DNA of 64,000 nt, from positions 647,001 to 711,000 of the forward strand of contig JACCIC010000054.1 of assembly GCA_018907035.1 (NCBI GenBank), given 5' to 3'. Source of the stretch: Sycobia sp. Sy_11 (Eukaryota > Arthropoda > Insecta > Hymenoptera > Epichrysomallidae). Below, in pieces: positions 38,476-53,000 of this stretch. The translations under genes and the position numbers were made by a program. The notes beneath the pieces were generated by a model. It made no database searches. It was not told the origin of the DNA and saw nothing but the letters and a program-made list of their open reading frames with translations. Each line of letters begins with the position of its first letter. Positions within the stretch are counted from its first letter, which is position 1.

Positions 38476-40850
38476 ATTTCAAACCATGAAAACGCCTATG
38501 TGCGATATCAAACGAGACTTAAGAAACAGGGTTTTCAATAATTGAAGAAATAAAGTATAAGTGCGGACAATTGGAAATCAAAACAAATATACTAATTTCT
38601 TTTAATTCCATTCTTGCAGACGATCCCGCAATTTTTATAGTATTAGAAAATATCCTAGAGCGTTTGGCATAATCTACATTATCTTGCCTTATCCCCTCAT
38701 ACTTCATAACCTAGTGAAATTTAGTTATTTATAAACCTAGCCTTGACCTCGTCTGTTAGAAGATATTCATTACAGAAGAATAGTATGCGTAATATATGTA
38801 TATATTATCTATAATATTTATAAAATAAAAGTGTAATAATGATATAATAGTGTTTTCAATATCTTCTTTGCCTATAATCAAGTTAATTTTATATTTTTAA
38901 TGAAAATAACTGTCGCTTTAGCAGGTTGGATGTAGTTTAGTTAACCCCATCAGTATGAAAATTTGCTTCATTAATACTTAGCTATTTAATGGTTCGGATT
39001 TTGCGTTTTCTTGATCTATAAGCCAATAAGAAAAGATTTCTGTTCAAATTCCGGTCAGTACATTTTCTTCCGTTTTTCGTGTAAATAGATGTTGGATGCG
39101 CGCCTATTGCTATAACTTCAATGGCTCGGCGAAGACTCTCTTTTTCTTTAAGAAATTTAAAAATAATGTTCCGTTTTGATAATTAAGTAATGGTATGGCG
39201 CAGCTTACAAATTTGCAAAATAAATTTTGGTGCCCATATCTCATTGTAATGACGATATTCAATTGACGCACTCCAGATTCACATTCATCGCGCAGTCCAA
39301 TAGAGCCCTTAAAATTGTTTTTGCAATTTTAACTTCTATTTGTAAACTTGCGAATTATACTAAGGGATTTTTTAAATTATAGCAAAAAAGTATTATGTAT
39401 TTATTTTTTGGAATATTTGCCGGAAAAATATCTCCACCGAACCATTAAAGCTGCCTCGTATGATGCGCTGATATCGAGGTTAATGTATAATATCGGTATA
39501 CATATGATAAACTGTGAGCAGAGAATTTGAGTAGATGCAGAAGCTAAGCAGAATATTTTTATATGAAAACTAATTTAGATTTTTAATATTTAGCAGATTT
39601 TCAGCATGCAATCAGTTTTTCACCTAATTTTAATAGATATATACATTACGAGAGAACGCATACGTACTGTTCGTAAATTGATTTTCAGTTCAAATTCAAT
39701 TTTCAACTTCAGCGTTATTTTTGTTCTTTGTTTTTTAAATTATTTTGTTAAATTCATCAGAGGTTACCATTCATTCGATTACTAGGCATACAAAATACAG
39801 CATCAATGAAGAGTTCAGTTTTTGTGAAATGATTTAAGCATCTCTGGAGTGAAAACTCTGCGCCTTCTATTGGAAACAACTATATTTTTGAAATCATAAA
39901 TGTTTTTGAATTTATATTATTTTGTCATATTGAAATAATCTTCTTAATAATTTTTTTTGAGATTTGTAAACAATTTTAAAACAAAAATGATTGCAGTTAT
40001 ACAAAATGAATTTTAGTGAACTGATATAGTAGTAACTAGTATGTTAAGCTGTGACATTTTTAAATAATTAATATACTATTATTTGAAATAATTATTGATA
40101 TTATAATATTTTGAAGGCTCATCGTCAAATTATAATATTTGTCCTCTTATTTCGTACTTTCAATCTTTCACGCCTTGATTTATTAATTTGCTGTTGTCAT
40201 ATACTTCTGGAGGAAAATGTTATGTTGGAAGATAAGAAACTTTTTTAGATCATTTGATTGTTTTTTTATCCATATGAGTAATATAGACCATATTCAATTT
40301 ACTATGTTCCTAACGCTTGTATCTACTTCTAAAAATATATATTTGATATTAATCGAATCGTCCTAATGTAGTAAATTATTTGAAATATTATATCGATGCT
40401 ATATTAATTATGCTAATATTAATATTTCCTAGTAATTACAGGTGCGTAAAGTCTAAAATATAATAAATAAATGCATCTGTACCTTACTAAAAAATTCTAC
40501 TTTCCTTAAGAAATTCATAAAACTTACCAGAAAATTTATAATAATCAGGCTTCCACGGCGACGGGCGAAGATTGGTAGAGAGATCAATAGAAAGATTTTT
40601 AGAAAGAAACTTTGGTTCTTTTTTGAGACTATGTAGATGCATATAAGAATGAATTTCAAAAATCAAAATATTTAAAATTGGTAACTCTAACTTGAAGCAA
40701 AATTATGTAATTAACGCATTAAAATTGTAAATAATTGCATAATGTTTGAAATTATACATATTAAATAACTGATGTAAATAATTACATTATTTATGAAACA
40801 AGATCAGCCACATTAAAATTGGATTACAAGTTAAACTTAAAATTTGAGAC
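38476..40850. other. Intergenic, no gene recognised
   Basis: Includes AATAAA at 38549-38554, the probable end region of the repeat gene. A minus-strand open scrap at about 39190-39320 has some protein character but no recognisable family. The rest is AT-rich. Confidence 0.45.
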
Positions 40851-40854
40851 ACAC

Positions 40855-41050
40855 GATATGGCTCAGGGCTAAGAATTCAATAATCCGAGATCGAACTCCG
40901 ATCTCGGCCGATTGACACAAGCGCGACTACAAAAATTTACATTTTGTTTGTTTACGAACATATCGTAGACCTCCATCACGGATTAGTACCAAAAGTTGGG
41001 AGCATAAATATAGGGACATTAGATAACATAAAAAAGCCAAAGAAATAAGA
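40855..41050 (+). mobile_element. tRNA-derived SINE, copy 1
   Basis: A tRNA-like head has a box A-like TGGCTCAGGGC and a box B-like AGATCGAACTCC. A body follows with ATCGTAGACCTCCATCACGG and GGGAGCATAAATA, which matches the copy at 52008. Divergence between copies indicates an old insertion. Confidence 0.65.
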
Positions 41051-41480
41051 AAGCCATTCATAAGTAATTGTTTTTTTCTTTATTATATAATAACGTTTAT
41101 AGAATTCAATTTTTGAAATTCAGAAATGACATTATTGCTACTGTAAATAATATTATTTACGTAAACAAATTAGCAATAAAACTACATAGAGATAGCTTAG
41201 TAGCAATTTCATTTGTTTATAAGAAAAGATATCTGCTTTTCATCTTCATAATCGTGAATTAGTAATAAACAATATGTTCTATTAAAGTTTATTATAAGTT
41301 AGAAGTGTTTTGTACAATAGATATTGATATATTGATTGATAAATTCGTTGATTTTTAGAAATTTTCTATTGTAAATTGACTAGCAAAATAAAGTCTCATA
41401 TAACAAACTGAGTTGATCACCGTGAATTTGATTATAATTTTTTTGTATATTTTTTAAAATAAATAAATCTTTTCCGACAG
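41051..41480. other. Intergenic, nothing recognised
   Basis: AT-rich sequence with one 64-residue open frame of low complexity. No supporting signals. Confidence 0.4.
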
Positions 41481-41484
41481 TTAG

Positions 41485-42310
41485 GAGCTTATACAATTCT
41501 TTTCAAAAACTCATACAATTCTTCCCTTAAAAAATCGCAGCATCTACTATTATTACCACTAAGAGTCGAATTTTGAGCATTGTTCACGGTAGGCGTGAGA
41601 GAGGCGGGGACCGTATGCGTACTTCGGCGGATAGACTTTTCGACACATCGTAACAAATGTGAAGATCCTGTGAATGCGGCCCATTTGGAAGATTGTAGCC
41701 GCATTTTGTGAAGGCACATTGGTGAACGATGCTGCCACATATCATGGCTGTTCCTCTCCAATTAATTGCAATCCAATTAATTGGAGGCGGGGCAAATTTA
41801 GGGGCCGTGAATTCCGTTCGCGGATTTGATTCGCGAAAATGTACTGTCCCGAACGTTCGCTACAGTTAAAATGGTGCAAACGTGGCGGGTCTACGTTTCT
41901 CTCACAGACGCTTGGGAACATTGTATTAATAAATGTAGAGTTTGATGGACAACGACCTACGGCCTCCATAAAAATGGAATCTAAAAACGCTGCTCCCGGC
42001 GCAAGTTTTTGCCTTATGAGGTTTTCCTATGTAGACTGTCAGCGACTGCACATTCTGTTCAAAAATAAAAGAATCCATGGTTCACGCGGTTTATGACTTG
42101 GAGATTTGAAGCCATAAGCTCGCGTGCGCACGACATTTGCTGAGACATAAGAACGATCCTGAAGCGTTCGAAAATTATAAGAGCCATCGAAGAATGCTCG
42201 ATGCATTGGATGTAGCGATGGCAATTACGGACCATGGGAGGGGGCAAAGTCAGGCAGCAAAGCGACTATTAGAGTCATTGAACGGATTGACCGAGTAGTC
42301 TTTTCTGCGT
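41485..42310 (-). other. GC-rich island, possible decayed retrocopy or transcribed noncoding sequence
   Basis: About 820 bp at visibly higher G+C than its surroundings, with abrupt borders. Overlapping open frames of 60-90 codons occur on both strands. The most protein-like runs on the minus strand from 41761 to 41489 and ends DFLREELYEFLKRIV. None matches a family I know, and no splice signals or poly(A) tail are evident. An old retrocopy, an unrecognised transposon or an untranslated exon would all fit. Confidence 0.4.
41756..41786. repeat. 13-bp perfect inverted repeat with ATTA cores
   Basis: CTCCAATTAATTG, spacer CAATC, CAATTAATTGGAG. Each arm also holds the palindrome CAATTAATTG, a core of the kind bound by homeodomain proteins. 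It lies inside the GC-rich island. Confidence 0.7.
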
Positions 42311-44320
42311 CACAGAGTCGGGCACTTCGAAAACTGTACTTATTCCTTGTTCGTATATATTATGAATTTTTTTATATTTGTTCTTGGTATTTATTTTCTC
42401 AAATGATTGCATATTCCGATTTTATCATCCTGTGCTTTGATAAAATTAATAGAGTTTGAACTTTATTGTGCTATATAACTTGGTTACTTTATACATGTAT
42501 AGTTATTGGGGCGAAATTATCTGTAATAACATAAAAAAGATGAAATTGGAAGAGTTATACTTCTCGTACGGATCATAAACTTAATTAACTTGGTTTCTAA
42601 TCATTAGATTTTGATATATTTTTTAATAAACAACATTATTAACCAAATTACTATTAAGACAACAGCACTTTTTGAATAATGATGCTAAGCTTTGCAAAAC
42701 ATAATTGGGCATTTATTAGAGACTGTACTTTGTCAATTTACAATAGTAAATTTTTTAAAAATTAACTATTTTATATGTTAATATATAAATAAAAATTCTA
42801 GTTTCCGATAAAATTTACTAGAATCTAGTAATCAAGCATTGTTATTTTATTGTTAAATATTTAGATTAGAGTTCTAAATTTTTAAATTTAGTTTTTTTTC
42901 AATTTTAAGCCTATTTTCCTATTGATTGAACTAGTTGCTTGTCACTTCAGTGTCTGTTATCGAACCCATGCTGAACTTTCTGCTAATAGAATCCAATATT
43001 TAAAAAAGTATCATGTGACGACGCTTTCGACGTCACTTATTTATCCATACGAACGTGCGTTGTACTGTAGACAAACACAAACCAAAAACGACACTAATAT
43101 GCCGTAACTGATGGATATGATTGACGCATAAGTCGCGTTACGGCAACGGGGGTGCGTTGTACTACGCACATTCGAAATGTCCTTAATCAAAGTTGCGTTC
43201 AGATAGAGCGGTTTGACTGTTAACGACAATGTGGTGTTACGTTACGTAAAGAAAGCTCTTCGTAGCCAGATTTTAGCGATTGTCATTTGTATTTAAACTT
43301 ATTTAACTTCACACGTGTCATAAGGCACTGTCTCGATAGAATTGAGAAAGCACTTGAAAACTAATTCACTATCTAGCATAAAAGAATTACAGGTACATAT
43401 ACATTGTAATTTTAGCTAATGCTAATATTGTTCTTTAGGCAAGCATAAAAAAAACAAACAAAAAATTAACGTGTGATACAGAAAATTTCAAAAAATTAAT
43501 ATTTTGACTTTAATTATCTATTATTAAAATTGAATAAAATTAATATGTGCATAATTTTTGAATGCTTACAGTTGATAAAATCCTCAATAAATTAATTTTG
43601 AGATTAATAATGTTATTTTATATATTTGATTATTACTGTTTAATATTAATATTATTAGGTTAGATTAGTACTCTGACGCAAATATACTGTATAACTCTCG
43701 GTATTCTGATTTTTTATTTACATTTTTGTTATATTATCTCAAAGTTTCTTTTATTATCACGTATATAGCTGTGCTTGCGATATTTGTATGTTATAAATTC
43801 ATTAGATCTTATCGCTTTTAATTGATTTTTTATTTAATTTTATTTAATCTTATTTGAATTTTAGCCGATTTACTTATGAAATTTCAATCTCACTTATTAA
43901 TATAAATATTTATAAAGGGGAATGAATAAAAATGTTTAAATGTACTTGTTTAATATTAAGTATATACCGAAAGGTTCTCATTATTTATAAACGGAAAGAA
44001 AATAATCTAATTTTTAATACATTAAGCATCAATTATGGCTGTTTATATACTTTCTACCATTGCTTTTTACTTTTTGTAAATGTAGCATTTACAGATAATT
44101 CTCGAAACAAATATATTATTGGCTTAAAGTATAGTATATAAAAATATAGAATTATTTGGTAACACTGTAACGTATGGTATTTTTATTTTACAGAAACATG
44201 TATGGAGTTTGTTTCTTCTATAATTATGAAAAGATGATGTATTATGAAAAATATGAGAGAAGTGAATGAAAAAAAATGTAGTGAAAAAAGAAATAAAATA
44301 AAACAAGTGGTAGTCAAAAG
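42311..44320. other. Intergenic, no gene recognised
   Basis: AT-rich apart from a GC-richer patch at 43000-43260, where GTGCGTTGTACT occurs twice about 105 bp apart. No coding assignment is possible. Confidence 0.4.
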
Positions 44321-44329
44321 GAGCACAGT

Positions 44330-44780
44330 CTAGGAGTGAATCTGAGTTTTTCATCCGCTGTTTTCCAACTATACTTTTTAACATAATCATGAACGTTATC
44401 CGAGGACTGTAGTCGGTAGAATAATTTAACGAGCGTTCGGCCCTTTGTCAGTAGGTCATAAGAAACTGAACCTAATAGTTTCCATCAAATACAGAGCATG
44501 ACCTCGTTTCAGATTTCTTGCTTTAACTGCGGTTATCCTGATTCACCGGGCTTGACCCACGACTTTTCCACTTTGGAAGAAATTCGGAAGTAAATCAAAT
44601 TTCTAACTTTTGGATGAATCCAAATAATTTTCAATGTTAGGCAATCGCTTTGCTTTGATGTTGACGGCTTATTTGATACGGATCTTCATCGAGGACAGTC
44701 TCCAATGCTTTAGATTCAACCTTTTTAGCTTCATACATTCTATTAAATTTCATAAGCTTTTCTAGAATAGTTCCCTGTGC
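44330..44780 (-). pseudogene. Decayed, internally deleted mariner transposase (copy B)
   Basis: The minus strand reads KALETVLDEDPYQISR (about 44665-44715), matching the conserved LLEEDP-x-QT-x-R block. It continues with KSWVKPGESG (about 44530-44560) and EVMLCIWWKLLGSV (about 44460-44510), the WSKPGE and K-VMLCVWWD-G blocks that follow the first catalytic Asp. The intervening sequence with that Asp seems deleted. It is a different mariner lineage from the copies at 30.5 and 56.4 kb by its WVKPGE/WW wording. No ends were found. Confidence 0.7.
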
Positions 44781-44789
44781 ATTTTAAAT

Positions 44790-46930
44790 TTTTGTTTTAT
44801 CGATATCGATCATTTTATTTTGTTTAATCATGTTTAATTATGATATCCATCATTTTAATTATGTTTAATTATAATTAATTACGGCCACTACTTACTTGGG
44901 TGACTACGCAGATGCTAACACATTGTTCATCGCTTAGATGATTTTTCACATACAACAATGTGAGCGGAAGGTGAGATTGACAAACTCGGTATATGAGCCT
45001 CTGAAATGGATATGGAATTCAATCAGTTTCAACATACCGACCATTTCGGCAAGGATTTTCCTAATTGGTATTTATCCAACTGGGTCTGGCCATAGATTTT
45101 CCCTGTTTCACAGGCAGAACCCTGGACAAATGTGGAGTGGCTTGGGTAGGTTAAGATTTACATTAAGTTTAGTTTATAAGACGGGGGAAATGGCATTGTA
45201 ATAAAGATTAAATACGAAATGTAAAAAGTCTCAAAAAAGCTGTATATGAAAATAAAATAAATAAATTGAACAAAAAAAAACTAAAAACCTGCTTTAATTG
45301 ATATGAGACTTAAGATGATTTAAAAACGTAATCCAGGAGCTTATCTATTGATGTATACGGATATAGACTTTTACTGCATTAGTTCTACACTCGTTGTTAA
45401 TGTTCTTTAGTCATTCATTGATATTCTAAATTAATGATTCTTCGATCGTCAAATTGGTGATTTCGCTTAGAACAGAAAGGGCAAAAAAAATCAAGCCTTA
45501 GGACAAAAAACATTAGGCTAAGTGAAATATAACTAAATGATGAGAAAAAAATGGAAGAAGCCATACACCCATACGAGATTAATGGAATCTGTGCAGGATA
45601 AATTCTATGCGAATTCTATTCTAAAAAATTCCAAGGTCAAAATTCCAGAATATATATATAAATGTTTAAGAGTTACAAAGGATTAACCTCAACATTTTTA
45701 AAACATCCTGTGGCACTATTTTTTGTTAATTATCTGGTAATGATCTCAATAATCAAGTAATATGCTGCTCTATTGGTTCTCTAAAATACTATAACCAGCT
45801 ATCTTAAGTACACACTTATTTCTTAAAAATTTGCAATGTGGGATATAAGGAACGGCAAATTATGCGCCCGGGTTCTTGTTTATCTAATTGTATTTTACCT
45901 TGCCTTAAGGAAAGTTTTTCAGATGGTGTTTTCCAAATCCGTGGTGTTTTTCAGATGTAACCATGAACTTACTATAAATTTTTTTACATGGAAATAGCTT
46001 TCTAAAAGTAGCCTAATAATTTATATATATATAATTTATTTTGAGTTTTTCTAAAATGGCTGCATAATTTTTTTATAGAGGAAGATGTAATTGAATAATA
46101 TATTGTATTTGTATGTAATAATAGAAAATATTTACTGTTATTAAAACCCTTTGATTATGTTGAAGAAAACTTTATTAAGATTTTACGTTTTAATCGATAG
46201 TAAACTTATTTTGTATGAAATTCTTGATTATTTTATGTATTTTTCATTGACATTGAGCAGCCAACTACAACCTGTTTAGAAACTTAAATCTTCAACCGAA
46301 ATTCGTAGTTAAATCGTATATTTAAAACATGCGGGAATCTATGAGTCGAATATCACTTGGGTGTGATTAGCATTTCGTATAACGATTATTTATAAAAAAA
46401 ACATATCTTTTTAGCAAGTTATATATACATCGAATTACACGAAAAATTATAAAACTGAAATTATAAGTATTATTCTATTATATAAACTCATAATCTACAA
46501 TTCAGTCAAATTTTCTTCTGTACCTGGACATCGAATGACCTGTGTGCCCTTTATGATCCTTCACTGATTAAAATATTTAACAATATACATTAAATGCATA
46601 TACCGTAAATATATCATATATATAATTCATGTATTTATCGGCACACGATATAGTTAATATCTATCATATATAAGTAAATACATGCCATGATCATGACATT
46701 CGAAGAAGAAAATTAGACATATTTTAATAGAAACACATTTAGAATAATGAAATTTTTAATTACCTATTTATTGTTTTTTAAAACTCATAGATTATACTTT
46801 CATAATTATATATAAAAATATAATCAACAAGACTTATTTATTCGAAGTATATACATGCTGAACGTTTGACCGGAGCTAATTATTCTTGGTATATTGAATA
46901 CTTTTCTTTGTAGGAAGCGTGAAGTAGTGG
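44790..46930. other. Intergenic, upstream of beta-galactosidase
   Basis: AT-rich. One 87-residue open frame at 44938-45201 has no recognised family. No transposon or RNA gene was identified. Confidence 0.4.
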
Positions 46931-46935
46931 TTAGA

Positions 46936-46966
46936 TATAAATACTTCTTATCAAATTACTTTCAAC
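46936..46966 (+). promoter_or_regulatory. Core promoter of the beta-galactosidase gene
   Basis: TATAAATA at 46936-46943 is followed by TTCAAC, with A+1 at about 46964, 28 bases from the TATA start. This predicts a 5' leader of about 130 bases before the ATG at 47094. Confidence 0.5.
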
Positions 46967-47093
46967 GCTGATTTGTTGTATACCGTTCGTGAAACGTTAA
47001 GTTAACTCCCGTATATCTAAGCTAAAGACCAGTTCTTCGGGCCGTAGTATCTTATATAGTAAGTCGTGAGACAGACATTTAACGAAAAGAAGA

Positions 47094-50000
47094 ATGATGA
47101 AAATTTTTGCTGTCATACCAATATTATTCTATCTCAATGCAAATGCATTACTACTCGATGTAAGTATTATTTCAATTATTTAGGTAAAATTTAATAATAA
47201 TATTTTATATACTAATTTACGTATGATTATATAATTGTTTTATAATATATTAAACAGTGCATTTTTTATTTATTTCTTATTATTATTAGAAAAGTATTAT
47301 CTGTTATCAATATAAAATGATATTGATAAAGATATAATAAGTAAAAATGAATAGTCTAAGAATCATAAAAATGACAAAAAAAACACTTTAAATTGTGCAT
47401 TCTACATGCATAATTAACAAATCTATCCTAATTAAAATCAATTTTTACGCTCAACAGGTAAACAGTCGTCCAAGTTTTGCGATCGACTATGAAAACAATC
47501 AATTTTTATTAGATGGCATGCCATTTCGATACGTAAGCGGGAGTTTTCATTATTTTCGTACTCCTAAGCAACACTGGAGGGATCGGATGCAAAAAATTAG
47601 AGCAGCTGGATTAAATGCAATTTCCACGTAACTCTATACAGTACCAAATTTTTATTCATTACCATGCATTAAAATTATCTTAAAAGAGCTGAATAATCAA
47701 TAGATACGTCGAATGGAGCTTCCATCAACCTGAGATCGATCAGTGGGTATGGGACGGAGACGCGGACGTAGTTGAATTTATTAAATTAGCTCAAGAAGAA
47801 GATTTGCTCGTTTTATTAAGACCAGGACCGTATATATGCGCCGAGAGAGATTTTGTAAGATGCAATTTTATTCTTAATCGATACACATAATAATAAGGTG
47901 TAATAATAAGGTGTCAATATGTGCGCGTGATTATAATAACTGATAATTTTTGGTATAAAATATTTTTATGCTTACTCGTGATAGTACGTTTTCTATAACA
48001 GTGTTATGAATGTTTCAGGGAGGTTTTCCATATTGGTTGCTAAAACTCGTTCCCGATATTAAACTACGAACCAATGATACAAGTATGTATATTGAAGTAT
48101 TTATCAGACGAATGGACCATTTAATCTCACAGGTTAACAAACATGGTGTATTAACTATTCTTCTCTAAATCTTACAGGATATTTAAAATACGCTGAAGTA
48201 TATTTAGATCAACTATTGAGTAGGGTGAAGCCGCTTTTGAGAGGCAATGGTGGACCAATCATTATGGTTCAGGTACTTATAAAAATTTCTTTGCTTATGT
48301 AACGTGCGAGTCGCCTATATTTTTTTACAGCTTATCTCTTGTCGTTTGTTTAAATCTCCAAGGTAGAAAACGAGTACGGAAGCTTCGCTGCCTGTGACAA
48401 AGATTACGTTAGCAAACTGAAAGATATTATTCAGAAGCACGTTGAAAATGATGCCATTTTATACACTACCGACGGCTCGTACAAAGAGGCCTTAAGCTGT
48501 GGGCCCGTCAAGGGTGCTTATGCGACCATTGACTTCGGAACCAGCGCCAACGTTACAAAAATATTTCAGCTCATGAGAAGCGTCGAGCCCAGAGTAAATA
48601 TAGCAAAATCAGAATATAAACGAAATAACCTAGATAATGGGTTCGTAATTTCATTCGTAATTATTTTATGAATAATTAGTAAAATATTTAAGGGTCCGCT
48701 AGTGAATTCAGAGTTCTATCCAGGATGGTTATCGCATTGGGAAGAACCCTTTCAGAGGGTTGACACGCATGACGTAACTAAAACGCTTGATGAAATATTA
48801 TCCACGGGGGCATCTGTTAACATCTACATGTTTCATGGTGGAACAAATTTTGCTTTTACTTCGGGTAAATAACACATAGGAAAATAAATATTTAAAGAAA
48901 ATTTAAAAATAGATGGTAAACATGACGTGCTCGAAACAAAAGTTCAATGACTGAAGATAGAACAAACAGTGAAATTTTAATCTATTGATGAAAAGTTAAC
49001 AGATTCGATAATTTTGATCTGTCATAGTCGAAAATACTTTATTAGTATAGTTTTTGCTCTTCCAATGGTTAACGTATTTTAGAATAAATTTTAGATTATG
49101 TTTTTTCAGTCGATAGCATCTCTAAATAGGATTATATGTTTTATTTATGCTGATAAAAATAATTAATCTGAAAAGAATTTTCAAGCTTCACACCGCCACA
49201 TCAAAATTTAATAATTAAAGCAGGATCGTTCAGTATCACATTTTAATCTATTATCAAAATTTAATATCAATGCAATTTCAGTCAATACAATTAATGTTTA
49301 ATGAATTAAGTACCGTTTGTGTATAAGAATCATAGATCAAACAATCATTTTTTTAATAGACAATTCGAATAATTTTTAACGAATAAAAATACTTTATTAT
49401 CAAAAAATATTATTATAATTATTCAAATATTTTTTCTTAAAGAATACATAAGCAGTATGAAATAGTTATTAAATATATCAGTGAATAAAAATCATAATGA
49501 TTTATTACACGATTTTACTATAAAATATATTCGACGACTCCTAATAACATAATTGTTAATCGTATAAGAATTTAATATGAATACCTTAACATGATTTTAA
49601 CTGAGAATCTGAAACAACATAATTTCCATTTTATATAAAAATATATATGTTTGTTTGAATTCAAATTGATATTATGTTATATTTAGATTTTTAATTAAAA
49701 TCGATTACATTTTTAATTTAATTAAAACATTTATTAATATCGTATTAAATTTTTATATAATTTAGGATTATATCGTTAGGAGCCATTGATTATATGTAAT
49801 TTAAAGAATATTTATAAAAAAAAATTAATTCTTTATTTTTTCGAAAACTTTTTTTTATTTTTATTTTATTATTAGATAATAACAGAAATATGGGTATATC
49901 AATTAGTTGGGTATATATTTATTTTATAACTGTTCGGGCAGTCAGTGTGCCTTGATGGACGTTGACATACGGCTTTTCACAACTTCTTCTCCGCTGGCTA

Positions 50001-53000
50001 GGAACTTTACTGTCTTCATTCGGGCGCAACACGTGATTGAGCAACGAGGTCCACGAGGTAACTGGATGCTTCTGTGTTTATTGAATTTATATGGCCCATT
50101 TCTGGACAAAAATGATCAAGTTTCGGAAAAACGAAACAAAAGCATTCTTTATTCATTTCGAATATTTTTTGACTCTTACATTTATTTTCGAAAATCCATA
50201 TTTTCAAAATAATTTCCAGCAGAACAAACGTGATATACGTACTTAGCTTCTGAAGGCAGTTTAAAGCTAATTTCATTTAAAGCAACCTTTAAAATGTAAT
50301 GATTTATCAAAATAAGCGAGATGTACAGTAAAATTACTTTTATTTTGTCCAAAATTTCAGAAAAATGATCATTTTGGAAAACATAAAGTATCGCCAAGTT
50401 GCCTCGAGGATTTTAAATTTCTATAAGACTGTACCGAAACCATGTCCGTATTCAGCTATACACACTATACGCTTTTTTTCACGATTTCTTTTACAATTTT
50501 CTTTCACTATAAAGTCTTAGTTCTCATAGGTATGTATTATTTAAAAGTTGAAGCCACAATTAAAATAAAAATTGTACTTATGTCAACTGTTCCGATTTAA
50601 ATCAATAAATATTTTTATCGGTCTTACAGTCATTATAATATAATATATCAAATAAAATACTGACAGTCAAACTGCCCTTGTTTATAGTCACCGCCGAAGA
50701 ATCTGAAATAGAACTTACTATTACAATAAATTATATAAAAAATTAATAATAAAATAAAATAAAAATAAAAATAATAAAAACGTTATTCTATGTTAGTAAA
50801 TGACAACCTGACTGCCCCACCACCTTAAATTTAAATTCACCTGTAGTGTCCGACGTTTCGAACCTACGGTTCATCCTCAAAAATTAAACTCATAGCTTAA
50901 AACCATAATCTATCGACTCTATACCATAACTTTAATATGAAGGTATTTTCAACTCGTAAGTTCCAACGATTTTCTTTAATTCATATTAACATACTTCAAT
51001 ACCTACACAATTCAAAATTATATGGCTGACAATAATTTTTAATATATTATTTATAATATTTTTTATTTATTTATATAGAAAATCGAAAATTGAAATTATA
51101 TTAACAGACTTTATTCATCAACAGAGTTAGTTAGAGTAAAATGTTAATTGAAGTTTTATTTAATGGCTCAATTATAAATTAAAATCATAAATTAAAATTT
51201 TGATGACATTACTTTATATATAAAATTTCATTCAATTGTACATTCAAATATATAAAAAGTATATCTATTTTAGCTGAATTTTCAATTTCATATATATGAC
51301 TTAAAAATTCGAGTCGAAATTACCTGGTATGGAATTTAGAGTTCAAATGTTCATAAATACGCCTAAAAATTAAAAATTACGTTATTATTCGTCAATGAAT
51401 TAAACTCTAAACAAAATTAAATGTTAAATACTGTAAAGTACTATTGTTTAATCATTAATTACTATTAAGTAATAATTAAAAGTAAAATTAATCGATCGAA
51501 AATATAAACGCATAGAAATAATTATTTCCAAATCTAGTACATTCAGTGTTAAAATAAATGGATTTCGAATGTATATAAAAACACTATAGAATTATAGAAT
51601 AACAAAGATTTAATCTTTGGACACACTTTAAAATATTTCTTTCGTTAATGTTTTTTGTATTGTTTAATAAAACATTGGGATTTTTAGGCGCTAACATATT
51701 TGATAACTACACACCAGATCTAACATCGTATGATTATGATGCACCTTTGACAGAAGCCGGCGACCCTACTCCAAAATATTTCGAAATAAGAAAAATTGTT
51801 TCCAAGGTATTTAGAGTTATAGTATTTTATTTTTAATAATTTTACTTTAATAATTTAAAATATGTTGAACTGTATTTGTAAAAAGGATATCTTATTAATT
51901 TCATTGGCTTGCTATTTATTGAAGCGTATTAATTAAAGGCTCGATAATAATTATAACATCTTATAATTGTTGAAACGGTTTCATCATTGTATTATATTTC
52001 AGACCAGCGATGGCTCGGTCGGCATGGCGTGGACTCGTAATTCGGTGTTTCTGATTTCGAGTCTCGGTCTCGACCGATTGACACACGTCGTAGACCTCTG
52101 CCGCTGATTAGCGCCATTATTTGGAAGCATAAACAGAACGACGCCAAATAATATTATAAAAAAAGAAAACAATTACATTACTTCACGTTGTTATAGATTA
52201 ATATTATTTTTTGTTTTCACGACCAGTACCTACCCCTGCCTAATGTCCCAACGCCATCGGTGTCGTGGAAAGGTGACTACGGTACGGTACAGATGAGAAC
52301 GGCTCTACGATTGTTCGACGACAATGCTCGTAACTTATTCGGCACAAAAATGTTACGGTCGAACGAACCGCTGACTTTCGAAGCGCTGGGATTATCTAAT
52401 TGGTTGGTTTTATACGAAGCCCATATACCCGAGGCTGCGAAAAGTCAAGAAGATTCTTTGCTAAAGGCAGTGGCAAAAGATCGGGCATTAATCTATTTGG
52501 ACGGAAAATTTTCTGGAACTTTAAGTAGAATGCACAATGTGCATAGTCGGGCATTAAAAATTTCCGATGCCAGAGAAATCAAGATACTTGTCGAAAATCA
52601 AGGGCGCGTTAATTTTGGAAATGTTGACGTTTCGGATTTTAAGGTAAATTATTCAAATGTTAACGACTCAGTTGGCAATACGATCAACTCCAGAAAATAA
52701 GGAGACGAGAGAAGTGATCAAATAGATGTATAAAATAGTATTTATTTACAATCTTAATTTTTTAAATAAATATTATATAAGATGCCGGTAGATACGTTTC
52801 TTTTATGTAAAAGTATATCAAATGTATAATATTGAATATTCTTCAAGTAGTAATCGTTATTATTACTACAATTTTTGCATAATTGATGGAGTTACTCGGT
52901 TTGCCAAACAAACATAATATACCAAAATTAATATCACAAAACTTTCATTTTAATCGATTTAATTCATGTTATTTCTGTACTTTAAATCAGTAAAGATTTT

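Noticed and set aside
48121..48135. Acceptor-like TCTCACAG|GTTAAC in intron 4 of beta-galactosidase
   Set aside because: Using it gives no GH35 match; the acceptor at 48177 joins in phase and restores the conserved reading.
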